DNA of 64,000 nucleotides. Source: Lates calcarifer (taxonomy: Eukaryota > Chordata > Actinopteri > Centropomidae). The notes beneath the pieces are model-generated. The model was not told the origin of the DNA. It saw nothing but the letters and a program-made list of their open reading frames with translations, and ran no database searches. Shown piece after piece: positions 10,012 to 20,975 of the stretch. Position numbers and translations under genes: made by a program. Every line of letters starts with the position of its first letter. Position 1 is the stretch's first letter. The stretch is taken from NCBI RefSeq assembly GCF_001640805.2, contig NC_066844.1, positions 12,242,723-12,306,722 of the forward strand, written 5' to 3'.

Positions 10012-11227
10012 CATCAGATCTTCATAGTTCTGAAGACAAAGGACAAAGATCACATGTTAAGTTGCTTGAGAACTCCACCTGCAGCTTCAGTACTGTAATG
10101 TGCTATCCTCTGGATGATCTGATAACACAGAATCCAGAAAAGAGCCACAATATAACAATATATTGACATCTTTGTAAACATGACATTCAGATATTTTTAC
10201 TTATTCAAACATCAGTCTGCTTTAAAGCCGCATCTAAACAGAGCGTAAGCACAGCTACTTGGAACACAAAGCAATGACAATGTCATTTTGGAGTCTTGCC
10301 AGCTGCCTTTAACCTTATAGTTCTTTTGTTATTGACTGTTAAAACCATATCTGGCGCAGTAGCTTTTGCACTGTGTAGTCATTGACCTCACTTTGACTGC
10401 TGGTGTCCTAGCAAGCTTACTGCTAGTCAGGTCCACATCAAGTGTTGTTCCAAATCATAAACATTTCAAATAATATAACTGAAAAGCAAATTTGGTAAAA
10501 ATGGTCAAAGTTGAACAGAAACTATAGTTTATTACAACTTAGTTTTTATTTTTGTACCTGGTCATCCATTCTAAAATCAGTTAGAATGATATTTTCTCAC
10601 TGAAGTAATTGGTGAGATCTCAGAACATGCCAACATTGCAAAGTGTGATGGTGTTTGGGTTATTTTACTTTTCCTCTGATTTTTGTCTTCCAAGTACAAC
10701 CTGGGCATTTTGCTTATATCTGACTGCTTATTTTTCTTGTACCATAGGGCCTTTTTTCCCAGATCTCAGCAATTACCTTGAGTACAATGTTGTAAACAAT
10801 AGAACTAAGAACTGAAACTATAAAGTCAGTTGTTACAACTCATAATTTTCCTTGAAACATTTTTGTTGAAATGCTATATGTGATTGAGCAGAAGACCTGA
10901 AGAACGTGAACTGACTGGTATAGTTTGGGGTCCAAGTGAGAAATCAAATTAGGCTATGTAGCTCGTTCATGGTCACAACATGGCAGTACAGTGAAGGTGT
11001 ACAGCTGAGGCATAAAGCCTTTATTCACCATTTTCTTACACAGCCTCACTAGTCTTCAGATTCTCTTGGAGTAATGCTGCGCTGCTTTATAATAAGCTAT
11101 GTAATACACACCAGAGCTGTGGCCTGGAATTCAGTGAATTGTGAAATTCAGCAAACACACTGTGCTAAATTCTAGCAAATCTGTGTACAGTGTAAGACAT
11201 TTATTTACCATCTAATCTTTGAATAAA
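10012..11227 (+). promoter_or_regulatory. pdrg1 3' UTR region; AATAAA at 11222-11227
   Basis: About 1.2 kb of non-coding AT-rich sequence follows the pdrg1 stop. The first AATAAA that I find is at 11222-11227, so either the 3' UTR is long or a non-canonical signal is used earlier. The ORF at 10609-10815 has no recognisable similarity and looks like chance. Confidence 0.4.
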
Positions 11228-11756
11228 TATATTTATATTTTTATAATTAGTGTGAATGCTGATTCAGCATTAAGCATTCACTGTTGTTCTTCTAATCTTT
11301 ATTATTAGAGTGAATGCTGAGTCAGCTTTCACACTATTGTTCTTCTGTTTCTGTAAACTTTTGGCCACTTTGCTTTTTCTTCAGTCGCTAACTAGTCCTA
11401 AACGCTTACAGCTAGAGACATGCTTCCAAAGCTTAAATGTCAGGTAGCTTGAGGACATATCTGCTATTACTTATGGTGCTGATATCTACGATAAGTGATT
11501 TTATATTATTTTTAAAAACATGAATGAGTCCCTATGGGAGGTTTTATGTGGGAGGTGCTATGTAACCAGCTAGAGTGTGGAGCTCTTCTGTGGTTCGCTA
11601 TTTATTCAACTCGTCACATCTCCTGTCCTGTTGAGTTTGGAGTGTGGACACATGCTGTATAATTTCATGCTCAACTACTCAAGCATTCAGAGAAAATACT
11701 AAGATGTTAAAGAAAAAGCTTTATTTTTAAATCTGTATACCAGATAGATCTATATA

Positions 11757-12103
11757 CAGTACTGTGCAAAAGTTTTAAGCAGGTAAAAAAAAAAGGTGAG
11801 GATAATAAAATAATTTTTATTCATCAGTTGACCTCATGCACAGTGCAGCAAACAGGAAAAAACTAAATCAGATCAGTATTTCCTATTATACCCCTGTCCC
11901 TACCCCCTTTGCCTTTAAAACAGCTCCAATACTGGGGGAGAACTGGACACAATCATCAGTGTCTTCTGTCTCTTCATCTACATCTGACTTTGTGTTTGGA
12001 CTCTGCAGAATTAATCTGGGACTGATCAGACACCTCCCTGATGGTACTGGTAAAGGATACAAGTAAAAATATCTGAATTGCCTAAAACTTCCGCACACTA
12101 CTG
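11757..12103. mobile_element. Tc1/mariner-type MITE
   Basis: About 347 bp with terminal inverted repeats: left 'cagtactgtgcaaaagtttt' and right (inverted) 'cagtagtgtgcggaagtttt', continuing as 'aagca' / 'aggca'. Both ends are flanked by TA, as expected for Tc1/mariner insertion. The interior has no transposase ORF. Confidence 0.85.
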
Positions 12104-12129
12104 TATATGCAAATTTTCCAAGAGCTTTG

Positions 12130-12240
12130 CAGTCTGGGGTTCAGTGGCGCACCAGGTAGTGTAGGCGTTTTCCACTCAGAGGGTTGGCAGATTGATCTCA
12201 GGCTCCTCCGGTCCCTGAACCGAAGTGAAACTTTACTGAT
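12130..12240 (+). mobile_element. tRNA-derived SINE fragment
   Basis: 'cagtggcgcaccaggtagtg' resembles a tRNA A-box region and 'gcagattgatctcaggctcc' a decayed B box. The piece ends with 'ctcctccggtccctgaa', typical of fish SINE heads. It has no tRNA-like secondary structure that would support a functional gene. Confidence 0.5.
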
Positions 12241-13726
12241 TACCCTGATGTTCAGTTGTCAAAATGTTTTCAACCCTTTTACATTTATGCTTATTCAACT
12301 TTTTATGCTTTTAAAAGGTTAAACTTTTTCTGCAATTTTGCTATTCATATATTCTGCTATTTTAAGCATTGCTGCAGCGTTCACACTGCATTTTCTGCAG
12401 GAAATGCATTTTCTAGTTAGTGTGAGTCAGCGTTCACAATATTGTTGTTCTCCATTCATGAACTTCTGGCCACTTTTCTTCCGTACGTCTTTTTGGCATC
12501 TAATTAGTTCTGCATACTTTGTGCTATGAAAACCATTCAACTATCAAAATGTTTAGCTCTTTTAGGACATTTCTGCTTACATTCAATATTTATAATTTTT
12601 GAAATATTTAGCTTTTTCTGCAAGTTTTTCAAATCAATGGAGAGAATATTCAACTCCTCTAAAACGTCGTCCTCTTTGAACTGTAACTAGTTCAGCATAC
12701 TTTATGCTAGAGACTTCAGACTTAAGTTTAAACAGGTCCTAATAAGTTCAGCTATTAAGCTTACATTCAGCTTTTGGATATCTTGTATAGTTTTTGACTA
12801 ATCACAGTTTATATTTCATGCTCATTTCTGACTCCCTAAGCCACAAGATTGACAGTTTTTTTCAGGTAGCACAGCACTGAGGAGCCCTCAACTACTCAGT
12901 ACAGTGCAATGTAAAACCATCTCAGCTCCTCTTCACAGAGTACACAGCCAGTTTTTAAACTGCGACACTGTAGTGATTTTTTCCACTTTATCTACACAAA
13001 TGATACACGTATGTGTTCACTAAAGTCTTGGCTGATTACCAGATTTCATCAATAGTAGTTATGGTTTTTTAATCAATAGCACAAGTTCCAGAGGTGCGTT
13101 GAGCTATATCTCTGTATTGTGTGACTCTCAAGGCCAGTTTACTGCAGCAGGTGATGGACAGTAACTCAGACCTCCCCTACTCTGTGCTGTTAACACACAC
13201 AACCACACACACACACTGCTCTCTCTGTTTCTTTATCTAATGTACTAAAGTTTCCAGCTCCAGTTAACATTTTGACTTTTAACATTTAATTCTGCATTTA
13301 TCTTTTTTTCCTACTACTCTTCCATGCTTTATGCTACAGAAACCAATCAGCTATCAAAATGTTTAGCTTTTCCTGAACATTTATGGCATTTACACTACAA
13401 TTTTGCTATTTTACCTTTGTGCTATTGTTACATTCTACAGTTTTGCTATTTTATTATTTTGCTATTGATATATTCTGCAATTTTGCTATTCTGCTATTTA
13501 TATATTCAGCAATTTTGCAACATTGGTTCAACAGTTACTTTTGGCTTTCAACTTTTAACTTTTTCTGCATTTCAACAATTTCTGCCATTTTTCAACATTA
13601 CTTAAGCAATCCATTCAGCTGTAAGCATTCACACTGCATTTTCTGTAGGAAATAGATTTTCTAGTTTTGTCAGATTTGCAGTTTTGTACAGCCATTGTGC
13701 TTCAGTTTTTGTGGTTTCTGTGTATT

Positions 13727-14170
13727 ATTAGGACCCGAGTACTAACGTGCGAAGGCCCTATTGTAATTGTAGGAATTATTATTATTTTCGTGACGCTAAA
13801 ATCGCATTTTTGAGGGCCTAAACATGCTCAAAAACTCACAAAATCTTGCACACACATCAGACCTGGTGAAAATTGACATCTGACAGGGGTCTCATTCATG
13901 GGCGCCATAGCGCCCCCTTGGACACACTCAAAACCCCCTTGCCATTGGGTTAGTTTGTCCGAGGTGAATGAAATTCAGAGGCATGATGTAACATGCCCGA
14001 GACACACCAAAAAGTCTCTTGACATCATGGCCTCAAATCTACAGGAAGTCAGACATTTTAATTTTAATTTGAAAATTTTGCTAATTGCAGAACTGCGTTG
14101 TACGACCTGCAGGGACCCCTAGAGGTGCAGGGTGCAAGGGCCCGTTCAACGCTGCTTGCAGCTTTAATTT
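13727..14170 (+). repeat. R1 dispersed repeat, short copy with both ends
   Basis: Starts 'ttaggacccgagtactaacg' and continues 'gtgcgaaggccctattg', then 'gagggcctaaacatgctc', 'cccttgccattgggtt' and the typical end 'caagggcccgttcaacg' / 'ctgcttgcagctttaatt'. Both ends carry a GGGCCC-like block. At 444 bp it lacks the internal 'caggaagtt' units found in longer copies, so it may be an internally deleted form. Confidence 0.8.
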
Positions 14171-15518
14171 TTTTTTTCTCTTCTTCCGGTGGCAAATGAA
14201 TCGCCTTTTTGAGGGCCTAAACATGCCTGAAAATTCAAAAAATTTTCTCCCATATTAAAGGTCCAACTGAAATTATGCATGTAGATTTTAATAATACTTT
14301 AAAATAAAAAACACATTGTTATTTATGTAAATTATTAATTAGTAAAGTATATGTTTTGTTTTGTGTGGGTCTGTTAAGAAATTACGCACAGGGTTGATTG
14401 AGATTTACATGTTAATGCAGTTTCTTGTGACAGCTATAGTACACCTCTGTGTCCATTGGTGTCCTGCCAGAACAAGCTAAAATGAAAACTCGTCTGTATG
14501 TAGTCTAGTTAGATTGGTTAGCTTCCCACCAATCTCAAAATTTCACAAATTGCTTTAAACTTCACTCTCTTAGACAAACAGTTGTATTTAATATATAACT
14601 CAATTCTCCTCTTGTCCTGAATTTATTCTTTTGCAAAATGATAAATGAAAAAACCCGTAACAGTCTGAGCCAGACTGATAGGGGTCTGGATGGATAAAGA
14701 TAAAATCCTAATGATACCCATCCCTGCAGCTGGTTAGTGGCTTCATCCCTGACTTTAGGCAGATGAGCAAATCACTGTTCAAATCACTTCACTATGAGCC
14801 TTGTTTAACCAGAGATTTTTTGCGATTGTTATTTTTTATGGCACACAGTGCAATCACTCTCAAAAATGTGGATTACTTTATTTTCTCCCACATTAAAGGG
14901 CAACTTAAATCATTTGTGTAGATTTTAATAATACCTTTACCTTTAAAATACAACAACACGTTTTTATTTATGTAAATTGTTTATTTATTTATCACTAAAG
15001 CATTTATCAGTAATATAGTTAACATGGAAAAAATATGAATATCCTGCATTGGATTTTGATGTAAACATGCTCCTAACTTTTGGGCTCGTGCTCCTAAAAT
15101 TTTCAGTTAGGTGCACCGGTGCTACAAGAGGAAAAGTTAGTCTGGAGCCCTGAAGAGGATTAAGCCCCTCTAAGGGTCTGTCTGTGCACAGGGCTGCCTT
15201 CATGAATGACACAAACATGGAACTACTGGACACAGTAAGAGATATTTAACTCATTTGTTCTGTGTTCGATGGTCATGCAATTTCAGAACTATGTCGTATG
15301 ACTTGTAGGTTGAGAAAGATCCATTTCACATTAGGTCAGAGACGTATTATATTTATTAGCCTATATCTGTGCAGGTGGCTGACCTCATGCATGATACAAA
15401 TATCCGGCTGAGGAGCACAGTATGTGATTTTTAACTCATTTGTTCTGTGTCCAACAGTCTTGCATTTGTACGAGTCGCAATGACGCGAGGGCCCATTCAA
15501 TGCTGCTTGCAGCTTTAA
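14171..15518 (+). repeat. Mosaic of R1-related pieces and a duplicated 95-bp segment
   Basis: 14171-14245 is the first part of another R1 copy. The segment 14244-14340 ('ttctcccatattaaagg ... tttatgtaaatt') recurs at 14882-14990 with substitutions. 'ttaactcatttgttctgtgt' occurs at 15247 and 15432. The interval ends with an R1 terminus ('gcttgcagctttaatt', 15505-15520). No gene is visible. Confidence 0.6.
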
Positions 15519-16320
15519 TTAGGGCCCTATGATCCCTGGCAACGAAGTAACCTGTTGTTATTGTAGAGATTATTATAATTATTTTTCCACCCACAATCAC
15601 ATTTTTGAGGGCTTTAGGATGTTCAAAAGCTCTCAAAACTTGGCATATACCTCATACTTGGTGAAAATTTTATTATTCTTGAGCGACTGGGCTCGGGCAT
15701 GGTCGGGCTCCAGGCACCCCCAAACGCAGGCCATGTTCAAAAAAAGTTGTTTGGATTTTCATGAAATTCAGGGAATTCATTGCTCTCATCATAAATTTTT
15801 TTTGAAAATTTTTCGTCATTTTGAAGTCAGCCATTGTGGATTTCCTGCATCAATTTTCATTCTTCGATCACAGTTTTGAGGCCTTTAGGATGCGCAAAAC
15901 TTTACACAAGTTTAAACATCTATGCACTTTGATTTGATATCACAATTGTCCTTGGGTATGCTATAGCAGCTCTCTAGCACCACCTAATTACTTTCAACAC
16001 TTTTCTGGTGGCAGTCAATCTTGGATGCTCACAAATTGTGAGTCTTCATTAAACAACCGTGCCATGGCAGCATGGCAAATGTTGAAGCTTTGCCATGAAA
16101 CAGGAAGTTCTTGTAACTCACATATACATTATCCAATATGCCCCAAACTTCACATGTTTGATAAGAGTTTTGGCTAAAACACATTTACATGTCAATATCC
16201 AAGTATATTGATAGCGCCACCTACTGGCAACAGGAAAATATATGTCTCATACATCATTGTCTTTCATTGAGCAGGCTGACAAAGATCCATTTCACATGTG
16301 TTCAGAGATGATTAATACTA
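15519..16320 (+). repeat. R1 dispersed repeat, variant form
   Basis: Starts 'tagggccctatgatcc' directly after an R1 end. 15590-15960 is the forward counterpart of the inverted 1-430 segment (for example 'ggattttcatgaaattcagg' at 15753). One 'caggaagttc' block follows near 16100 and one 'agcgccacctactggcaaca' block near 16214. Confidence 0.75.
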
Positions 16321-17577
16321 CTCAAGATGGTACTTGCCACGAAAGAGGCCAAAAAGACAGAGGCTTAAGCCTGCCTTAGTGCTTATCTGTCCAGGTGTCC
16401 AGGTCTTCATGCATGATTCAAATATGCAACTAATGGGCTAAGGATTCAGTTTTATATTCAATACAGGGCTCACGGTTTGATACGCTCACCATTCCTCCAA
16501 GGATACGTTTCATGAAGAAAGGGTGAAAACAAACCAAGATCTTAGAATTTCATAGTTTAAACTGCAGAAAAGCTCTTATCTCAAATCTCTTGTTACCACA
16601 AAATCCAGTTTCTTAGAATGTTTTCTTTATTGAAAACTAAATTCCACTTAGTTATTCTTTTATTCACACTACAGTGCAAAATCGGATGCGGTATTGGCAG
16701 TAATATAAGGCAATATTTTTCCCCTGAAACTTAGGTGTAAAGTCACGGTTGGTTTATATGTTAGGGCTATACAATCACGCCTCCACTCTTTACAACAGAT
16801 GTTCTTTTTTAGTGGAGCCAGTACTAGTGTAACTACAGTATTTTAGAGTGTTGTACTGTGGGCTGTTTGTAGCCGTATTATGTGGTTAGGCTAGCAAATA
16901 TTTATGGTCGGCATAGAGTGAATTTTTCAGAGTTAATCAGCCTTAAAACTGTTGGTTAATTCAGTTTAATCTGCAGGAGTTTGTGAGGCTGTTGTAACAT
17001 GTTCTGATGCCACAGAGAAAATACAGTCACAACAGCCGAGAGTTACAGCTGTCACAGATGATGAGCTCTGAAAAATATTAACTGTCAGAGAAACTAATTA
17101 TACCAGAGGAATAAAAGTGAGGGAGGGATGGACCTGCTACAGTCACTCACTCAGCTGATTTGTGGTCAGTGGGAAAGCAAGCGACCATACGCTTTCATTG
17201 TCAGAGGTTGTGGGAAGATGAGAAAGTTGCAGTTCAAATCTGTTCACTTTAAATCTTGTTTTACCAGTGTTATTTCATATGGCACATAGTGCAATCACTC
17301 ACAGAAGTGTAAAGGATTACTTCAGGAGACAACACGCACTTCCTGAGTCACATCACAAAACATTTTTTAGCTTCACGACGCTTACTGCCGTACATTCAGA
17401 ATCACGATACATCATGCCACAGTGCACTGTTACACCGCTATATGTCATACAACCTGCATTAACCCCGCGGCTGCCAGTCCCACGACGGGCGCAGGGTGCG
17501 GGGGCCCGTTCAATGCTACTTGCAGCTTTCATTTTCCTTTTTTTCTTCTTTTTCTTTATTTTTCTCTATTTTTATTT
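16321..17577. other. Uncharacterised stretch ending in an R1 terminus
   Basis: No gene recognised. 'tatggcacatagtgcaatca' (17278) matches 'tatggcacacagtgcaatca' (14838), so part of this interval repeats the 14.8-kb region. 17487-17535 is an R1 end ('gggggcccgttcaatgctac'). The ORFs at 17267-17804 are T-rich chance frames. Confidence 0.5.
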
Positions 17578-17643
17578 GTATATGTATTGGAAATTCTCAT
17601 ATGATTCATGATAAATGTGATTTATTAATAATCTTGACCATTT
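17578..17643 (+). repeat. Left arm of inverted repeat around retroviral fragment
   Basis: 'tattggaaattctcatatga' and the following 40 bases are the reverse complement of 19753-19818, with about three mismatches. The arms enclose the minus-strand gag/LTR fragment, about 2.1 kb apart. Confidence 0.85.
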
Positions 17644-17746
17644 GTGTGTGTGTGTGGATTTTCACTTATCTGTTGTTTGGTGATTTTGGTCTCTTGGTCT
17701 CTGTGTCAGAACCAGATGCATCCCTCACTGGCCCCGGCTCCACCAC

Positions 17747-18849
17747 TAGTCAGTCTGCCTTGTCCTCATTGTCCTCATTGACAGGACACTCTTTGGCCCA
17801 GTGACCCATCTTGCCACACTTGAAGCAGGCGTCTGATCTCCCACAGCCCCTTCCTCTTCCCCTGCCCCCACGTCCTTTCTCATCCAGGAACTTTTCTCTG
17901 GTTTGATGCCGTTGACATAATGATCTCGCAGGTGTGCTCCCCAGGGGCTTATTGGGTGCCCCCCCCCCCAAATGTGAACTGATCTTTGGAGGCCACTATG
18001 TGTTGTGTGGACCTCTGTGAGCCTGGTGAGATAATCAAATACAGTCTCATTTTCTCAAATCTACAGGCTGAGATTTTGCCCATGTCCAAACTCAGAGGGA
18101 AAGCTGCCCTGATCTTGTCATAGAACCCAGCCACTGCCCTTCTGTATGCAGCATTCTCATCATTTTCCCAGGCTGTGTCAGCAAAAAATCAGAAGCTGTT
18201 TCACATATTCTGCTCCCCCGTTTTCAACTAAGGGGAGTTGAGAAGCGGCTTCCTTCATGTTGTTGAATGTCCATGGTTTGTAAACTAACTGGGAGGTCCC
18301 GTCCCCCTGCTGTCGTCGTTCGGGTTGAGGTGGTGTTGTAGCTGGGGCTGTGGTGGCTGCTGGAGCTGCAGCAGCTGCATCCATGTCGGGGCCGTTCCTC
18401 TCCTTCCAGTCAGGAGCACTGGCCTCCATGGCTTGCCATCTTCTGGGTGGAGCCGAGTCCAGATCAGGGTCTAGTCTGAAGCACTGAGACATAGGAATTA
18501 GTGATTCTGTCCCTGCCTTTTGTTTTCTGTCCCTGATCTTTGCTTGCTTAAAACAACATGCAAATGCTTCCCAGTCTGCTTTAAACACTTTTCTTTTTCC
18601 CTTCTGCATAGCTTGACTGAATTTTTCTTTTTCGTCTAATTTGGTTCTTAATAACTGTAGCTGATTTAGGCTAAAACTTCCTGCACATGGGAAACCACGC
18701 TCTTCAACCCATACCTTAAGTTGGCCAACACTTGATTTGCCATATTTGATGATCATAGACTGATTCTTAGAAGAAGTCCACAGATGTGGATTATCAGTAT
18801 CATTTGATTGTTTACTCTTGCTATTTTCAGAGCTCATTTCTGGAACCAA
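17747..18849 (-). pseudogene. Endogenous retrovirus gag remnant, broken
   Basis: Minus-strand gag-like sequence in three open segments: 18178-18849 (223 codons), 17949-18134 and 17750-17971. The last carries a nucleocapsid zinc knuckle of C-x2-C-x4-H-x4-C spacing, preceded by an Arg/Gly-rich basic stretch and followed by an acidic tail and stop. The first segment contains an Ala/Pro-rich linker followed by a capsid-like start. Gag forms the virion core in intact retroviruses; this copy cannot. Frame breaks coincide with an A-run at 18182-18187 and a C-run at about 17961-17969. Pol and env are absent beyond 17650, so it is 3'-truncated. A gamma/epsilon-retrovirus-like origin is likely but not certain. 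Confidence 0.8.
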
Positions 18850-19367
18850 ATCGATCTTTAATATTACAGCTTTAGCACTACTATTATTTTTGTATTATTA
18901 TTTTCTTCTCTTACTCGATTATTATTATTTTTATTTAAGGATTTATTTTTTAACTTTTTTTCTTTTTTTTTTTAAGAATTTTAGGATTTATTATTTCTGA
19001 GGTGGTTGTAGGGACCTTGGATTTCAATGCATTAAATTTCTATAGTACTTTTCTCTGGTCCTTCCCTGGACCTGAAGCTTCTTTGATTCTACAGCGGTTT
19101 TCCAATACCTGCCCTGTTGACACGTCTGTCACACCCCCCTTGTGGTGAGAATCTTTTTTCCAGAATTCACTTACCAGAAAGACAAGGTTGCTCGCCCCAA
19201 AAAAGGGATTCGCTGGATCACCGCGGTGAGCGAGCCCCGATACTCAGGCGTCAGGCCCCCATATCTCCACCCTCTTTTATGGGGAGGTTGAGGTTAGAGT
19301 CCCAGACTCTAGCTGTGCACAGTCTCCACCTGCAGCCCCGAGTCCCCGGTGCCGTCTCACACGAGTG
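18850..19367 (-). other. Retroviral leader between primer-binding site and gag
   Basis: About 520 bases separate the primer-binding site from the first gag ATG on the minus strand, a reasonable length for a leader carrying packaging sequence. 18880-18985 is very T/A-rich on the + strand. No ORF of note. Confidence 0.5.
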
Positions 19368-19385
19368 ATCCCACTTCTGACACCA
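19368..19385 (-). promoter_or_regulatory. Primer-binding site for tRNA-Leu
   Basis: On the minus strand the 18 bases read 'tggtgtcagaagtgggat', complementary to the 3' end of vertebrate tRNA-Leu(CAA) including CCA. The site lies a few bases after the LTR end and upstream of gag, as in retroviruses. Confidence 0.8.
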
Positions 19386-19389
19386 AAAT

Positions 19390-19756
19390 TGTTATGGGAA
19401 TCTTCTGTTCAGTAAAGCACGGAGTCAACGGTTGTCTTTCTGTAGGTTTAATTCTTACGTTTGCAAACGAACCCACTGTACTCCTCAAGCATGAGACGCA
19501 CAATGATTACCGAGTACAATAGATTACAGGTTAAATGGAAAAAAAACAAGGTTACGTCCGGAGACGAAAAGGAAAACATCTTCTGGAGACTACACAACAG
19601 TGCAGCTCTGAGAGAAAGGCATCAGAGATTACACAGCTATGCAGCCCTGTATCAGGCCCCGTCCTTCATGGGGCGAGGTGCCCTGTGAGCTTATTGATGT
19701 GGAAAAGTACTAAGCATATGATATTTCATAAGACACAATTGTACAAGTACAACACA
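19390..19756 (-). mobile_element. 5' LTR of the broken endogenous retrovirus
   Basis: On the minus strand the segment begins near 'tgtgttgtacttg' and ends 'cccataaca', i.e. TG...CA, four bases before the primer-binding site. It contains an ATTAAA hexamer near the U5 side ('gaattaaacc'). The outer boundary is uncertain because no second LTR is present to compare; the inverted-repeat arm at 19753-19818 adjoins it. Confidence 0.6.
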
Positions 19757-19818
19757 AATGGTCAAAATTATTAATAAATCACAATTATCATGAATCATAT
19801 GAGAATTTCCAATACAGT
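19753..19818 (-). repeat. Right arm of inverted repeat around retroviral fragment
   Basis: Reverse complement of 17578-17643 ('atcatatgagaatttccaat' at the centre of the match). See the left arm. Confidence 0.85.
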
Positions 19819-19899
19819 ATATTTTTGCACTTTTTTGCCACCCTCCTTTTTAATTTCTATCCCTTCACTTCATAGTTTTTTTGGGTACATTGGTGCAAG

Positions 19900-20400
19900 C
19901 TGTGATTGATATGAAGCTTTGCGGAAGTTCAGTCAGAAAGACTTTTTCCCCTATTGTCTCTTTAAATCTGACGCTCCATTCCCTCACTGATCTGCGCACT
20001 CCCCTGCTCTCAGCCAATCACAACCAAGCACGCTCGCCTCTCGAGCAATCACTGGTTAGCTGTCAAAGTTTAAAATATTCTCTCTCCCTGCTGTCATTCA
20101 GCTGTCTTTCAGCAATGAAACCGTGCGACCCACCTCCACCCCTGCACCACCCCATCTGCGGACACCTCGCACCGATTCTACCCCTCGTTTGAAGTCCCCT
20201 CCACGAAGACCTCCCCAACTTCAGGTTCCATCCTCCACCACCACCACCGGTTCTAGGCTCCGGGGGAAGTTCTCGGCCTGCGGGAAGCCACGACCAGGCT
20301 CGCCAGCTGTCCGAGGCGATCCTCTTCCTGCCGGGGTCTAATCGCCAAAAAATCTGCTTGTCTCAATAAAATCACCTTTCCATGTTTCCCTCATATCGGG
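19900..20400 (+). other. LTR-like segment with CCAAT, AT box and AATAAA
   Basis: 'cagccaatca' at 20011-20020, 'gtttaaaatattc' at about 20068-20080 and AATAAA at 20365-20370 are spaced like the U3, TATA and R/poly(A) parts of an LTR; the interval between is C-rich. No coding match. A gene promoter or first exon is an alternative. Confidence 0.35.
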
Positions 20401-20639
20401 CTCATCATTTAGTCTTTCTGATTGAAATATACCCATGCTCACTTCATATCTCTGTAATGAAAATTCAGCGCTGCACTTTAGTTATACTGGGAAAACTTTA
20501 ATGAAAAGATCTTGATTTAAAAAAGAAATGCTGCTAATGGCATACAAGTGGGCATCTAAAGAGTTTTTTAGATTCCTGCTATGAAGCATCAGGTGGGCAA
20601 TGCATGTGCATGACAGTATATAAAAATGGAAGCTCCTTC

Positions 20640-20975
20640 CAGGTCTGACAAATAGTGCCTTTAACCTGCATTCTATCTAATGGCCAGCAGGGGGCAAGAC
20701 GTGTGGTTTCAAAAAGAAGCCCATTTGTACTGTATTGTAAAAGTCTATGAGAAAATGGACCACTTTCTCACTTAATTTATTAACTCAGTGAACATTTTCC
20801 AAATGAGTCCATGGTCTCAATCACTAGATGTAAGTCTTCAATACAACATGATGTTGATTTTGTAAATTGCATTCACATTAAGAGGAAAATAGATGATAAA
20901 GCACAGTATGCTTTGGGGTTGTAGCTACCGTGTGATTGGCAGGATCTACTACATACTACTACTAATGCTACCGCT
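20640..20975 (+). repeat. Dispersed fish repeat (R3)
   Basis: I recognise this as a common fish interspersed repeat: 'ggccagcagggggcaa', 'agtctatgagaaaatg', 'gtccatggtctcaatcac' and 'gctttggggttgtagctacc' in order. A tail piece of the same family appears at about 27165-27302. Non-coding. Confidence 0.6.

Larger units (their letters stand above)
11246..13665 (+). repeat. R2 dispersed-repeat region (several joined copies)
   Basis: At least three R2 copies lie here. Landmarks are 'gtgaatgctgagtcagc' / 'cacactattgttcttct' (11250-11345), 'ctatcaaaatgtttagct' (12542 and 13350), 'cagcatactttatgct' (12693) and the end block 'cacactgcattttctg' plus 'aggaaatgcattttctagtt' (12384-12417 and 13629-13665). 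The R2 end at 12417 abuts a fresh R2 start, so copies are tandem or nested. A Tc1-type MITE and a SINE fragment sit inside. An inverted R2 copy is at about 31790-32400. The class of R2 is unknown. Confidence 0.7.

Noticed and set aside
18818..19000. 60-aa Phe/Tyr/Leu-rich ORF
   Set aside because: Product of a T/A-rich tract in the retroviral leader.
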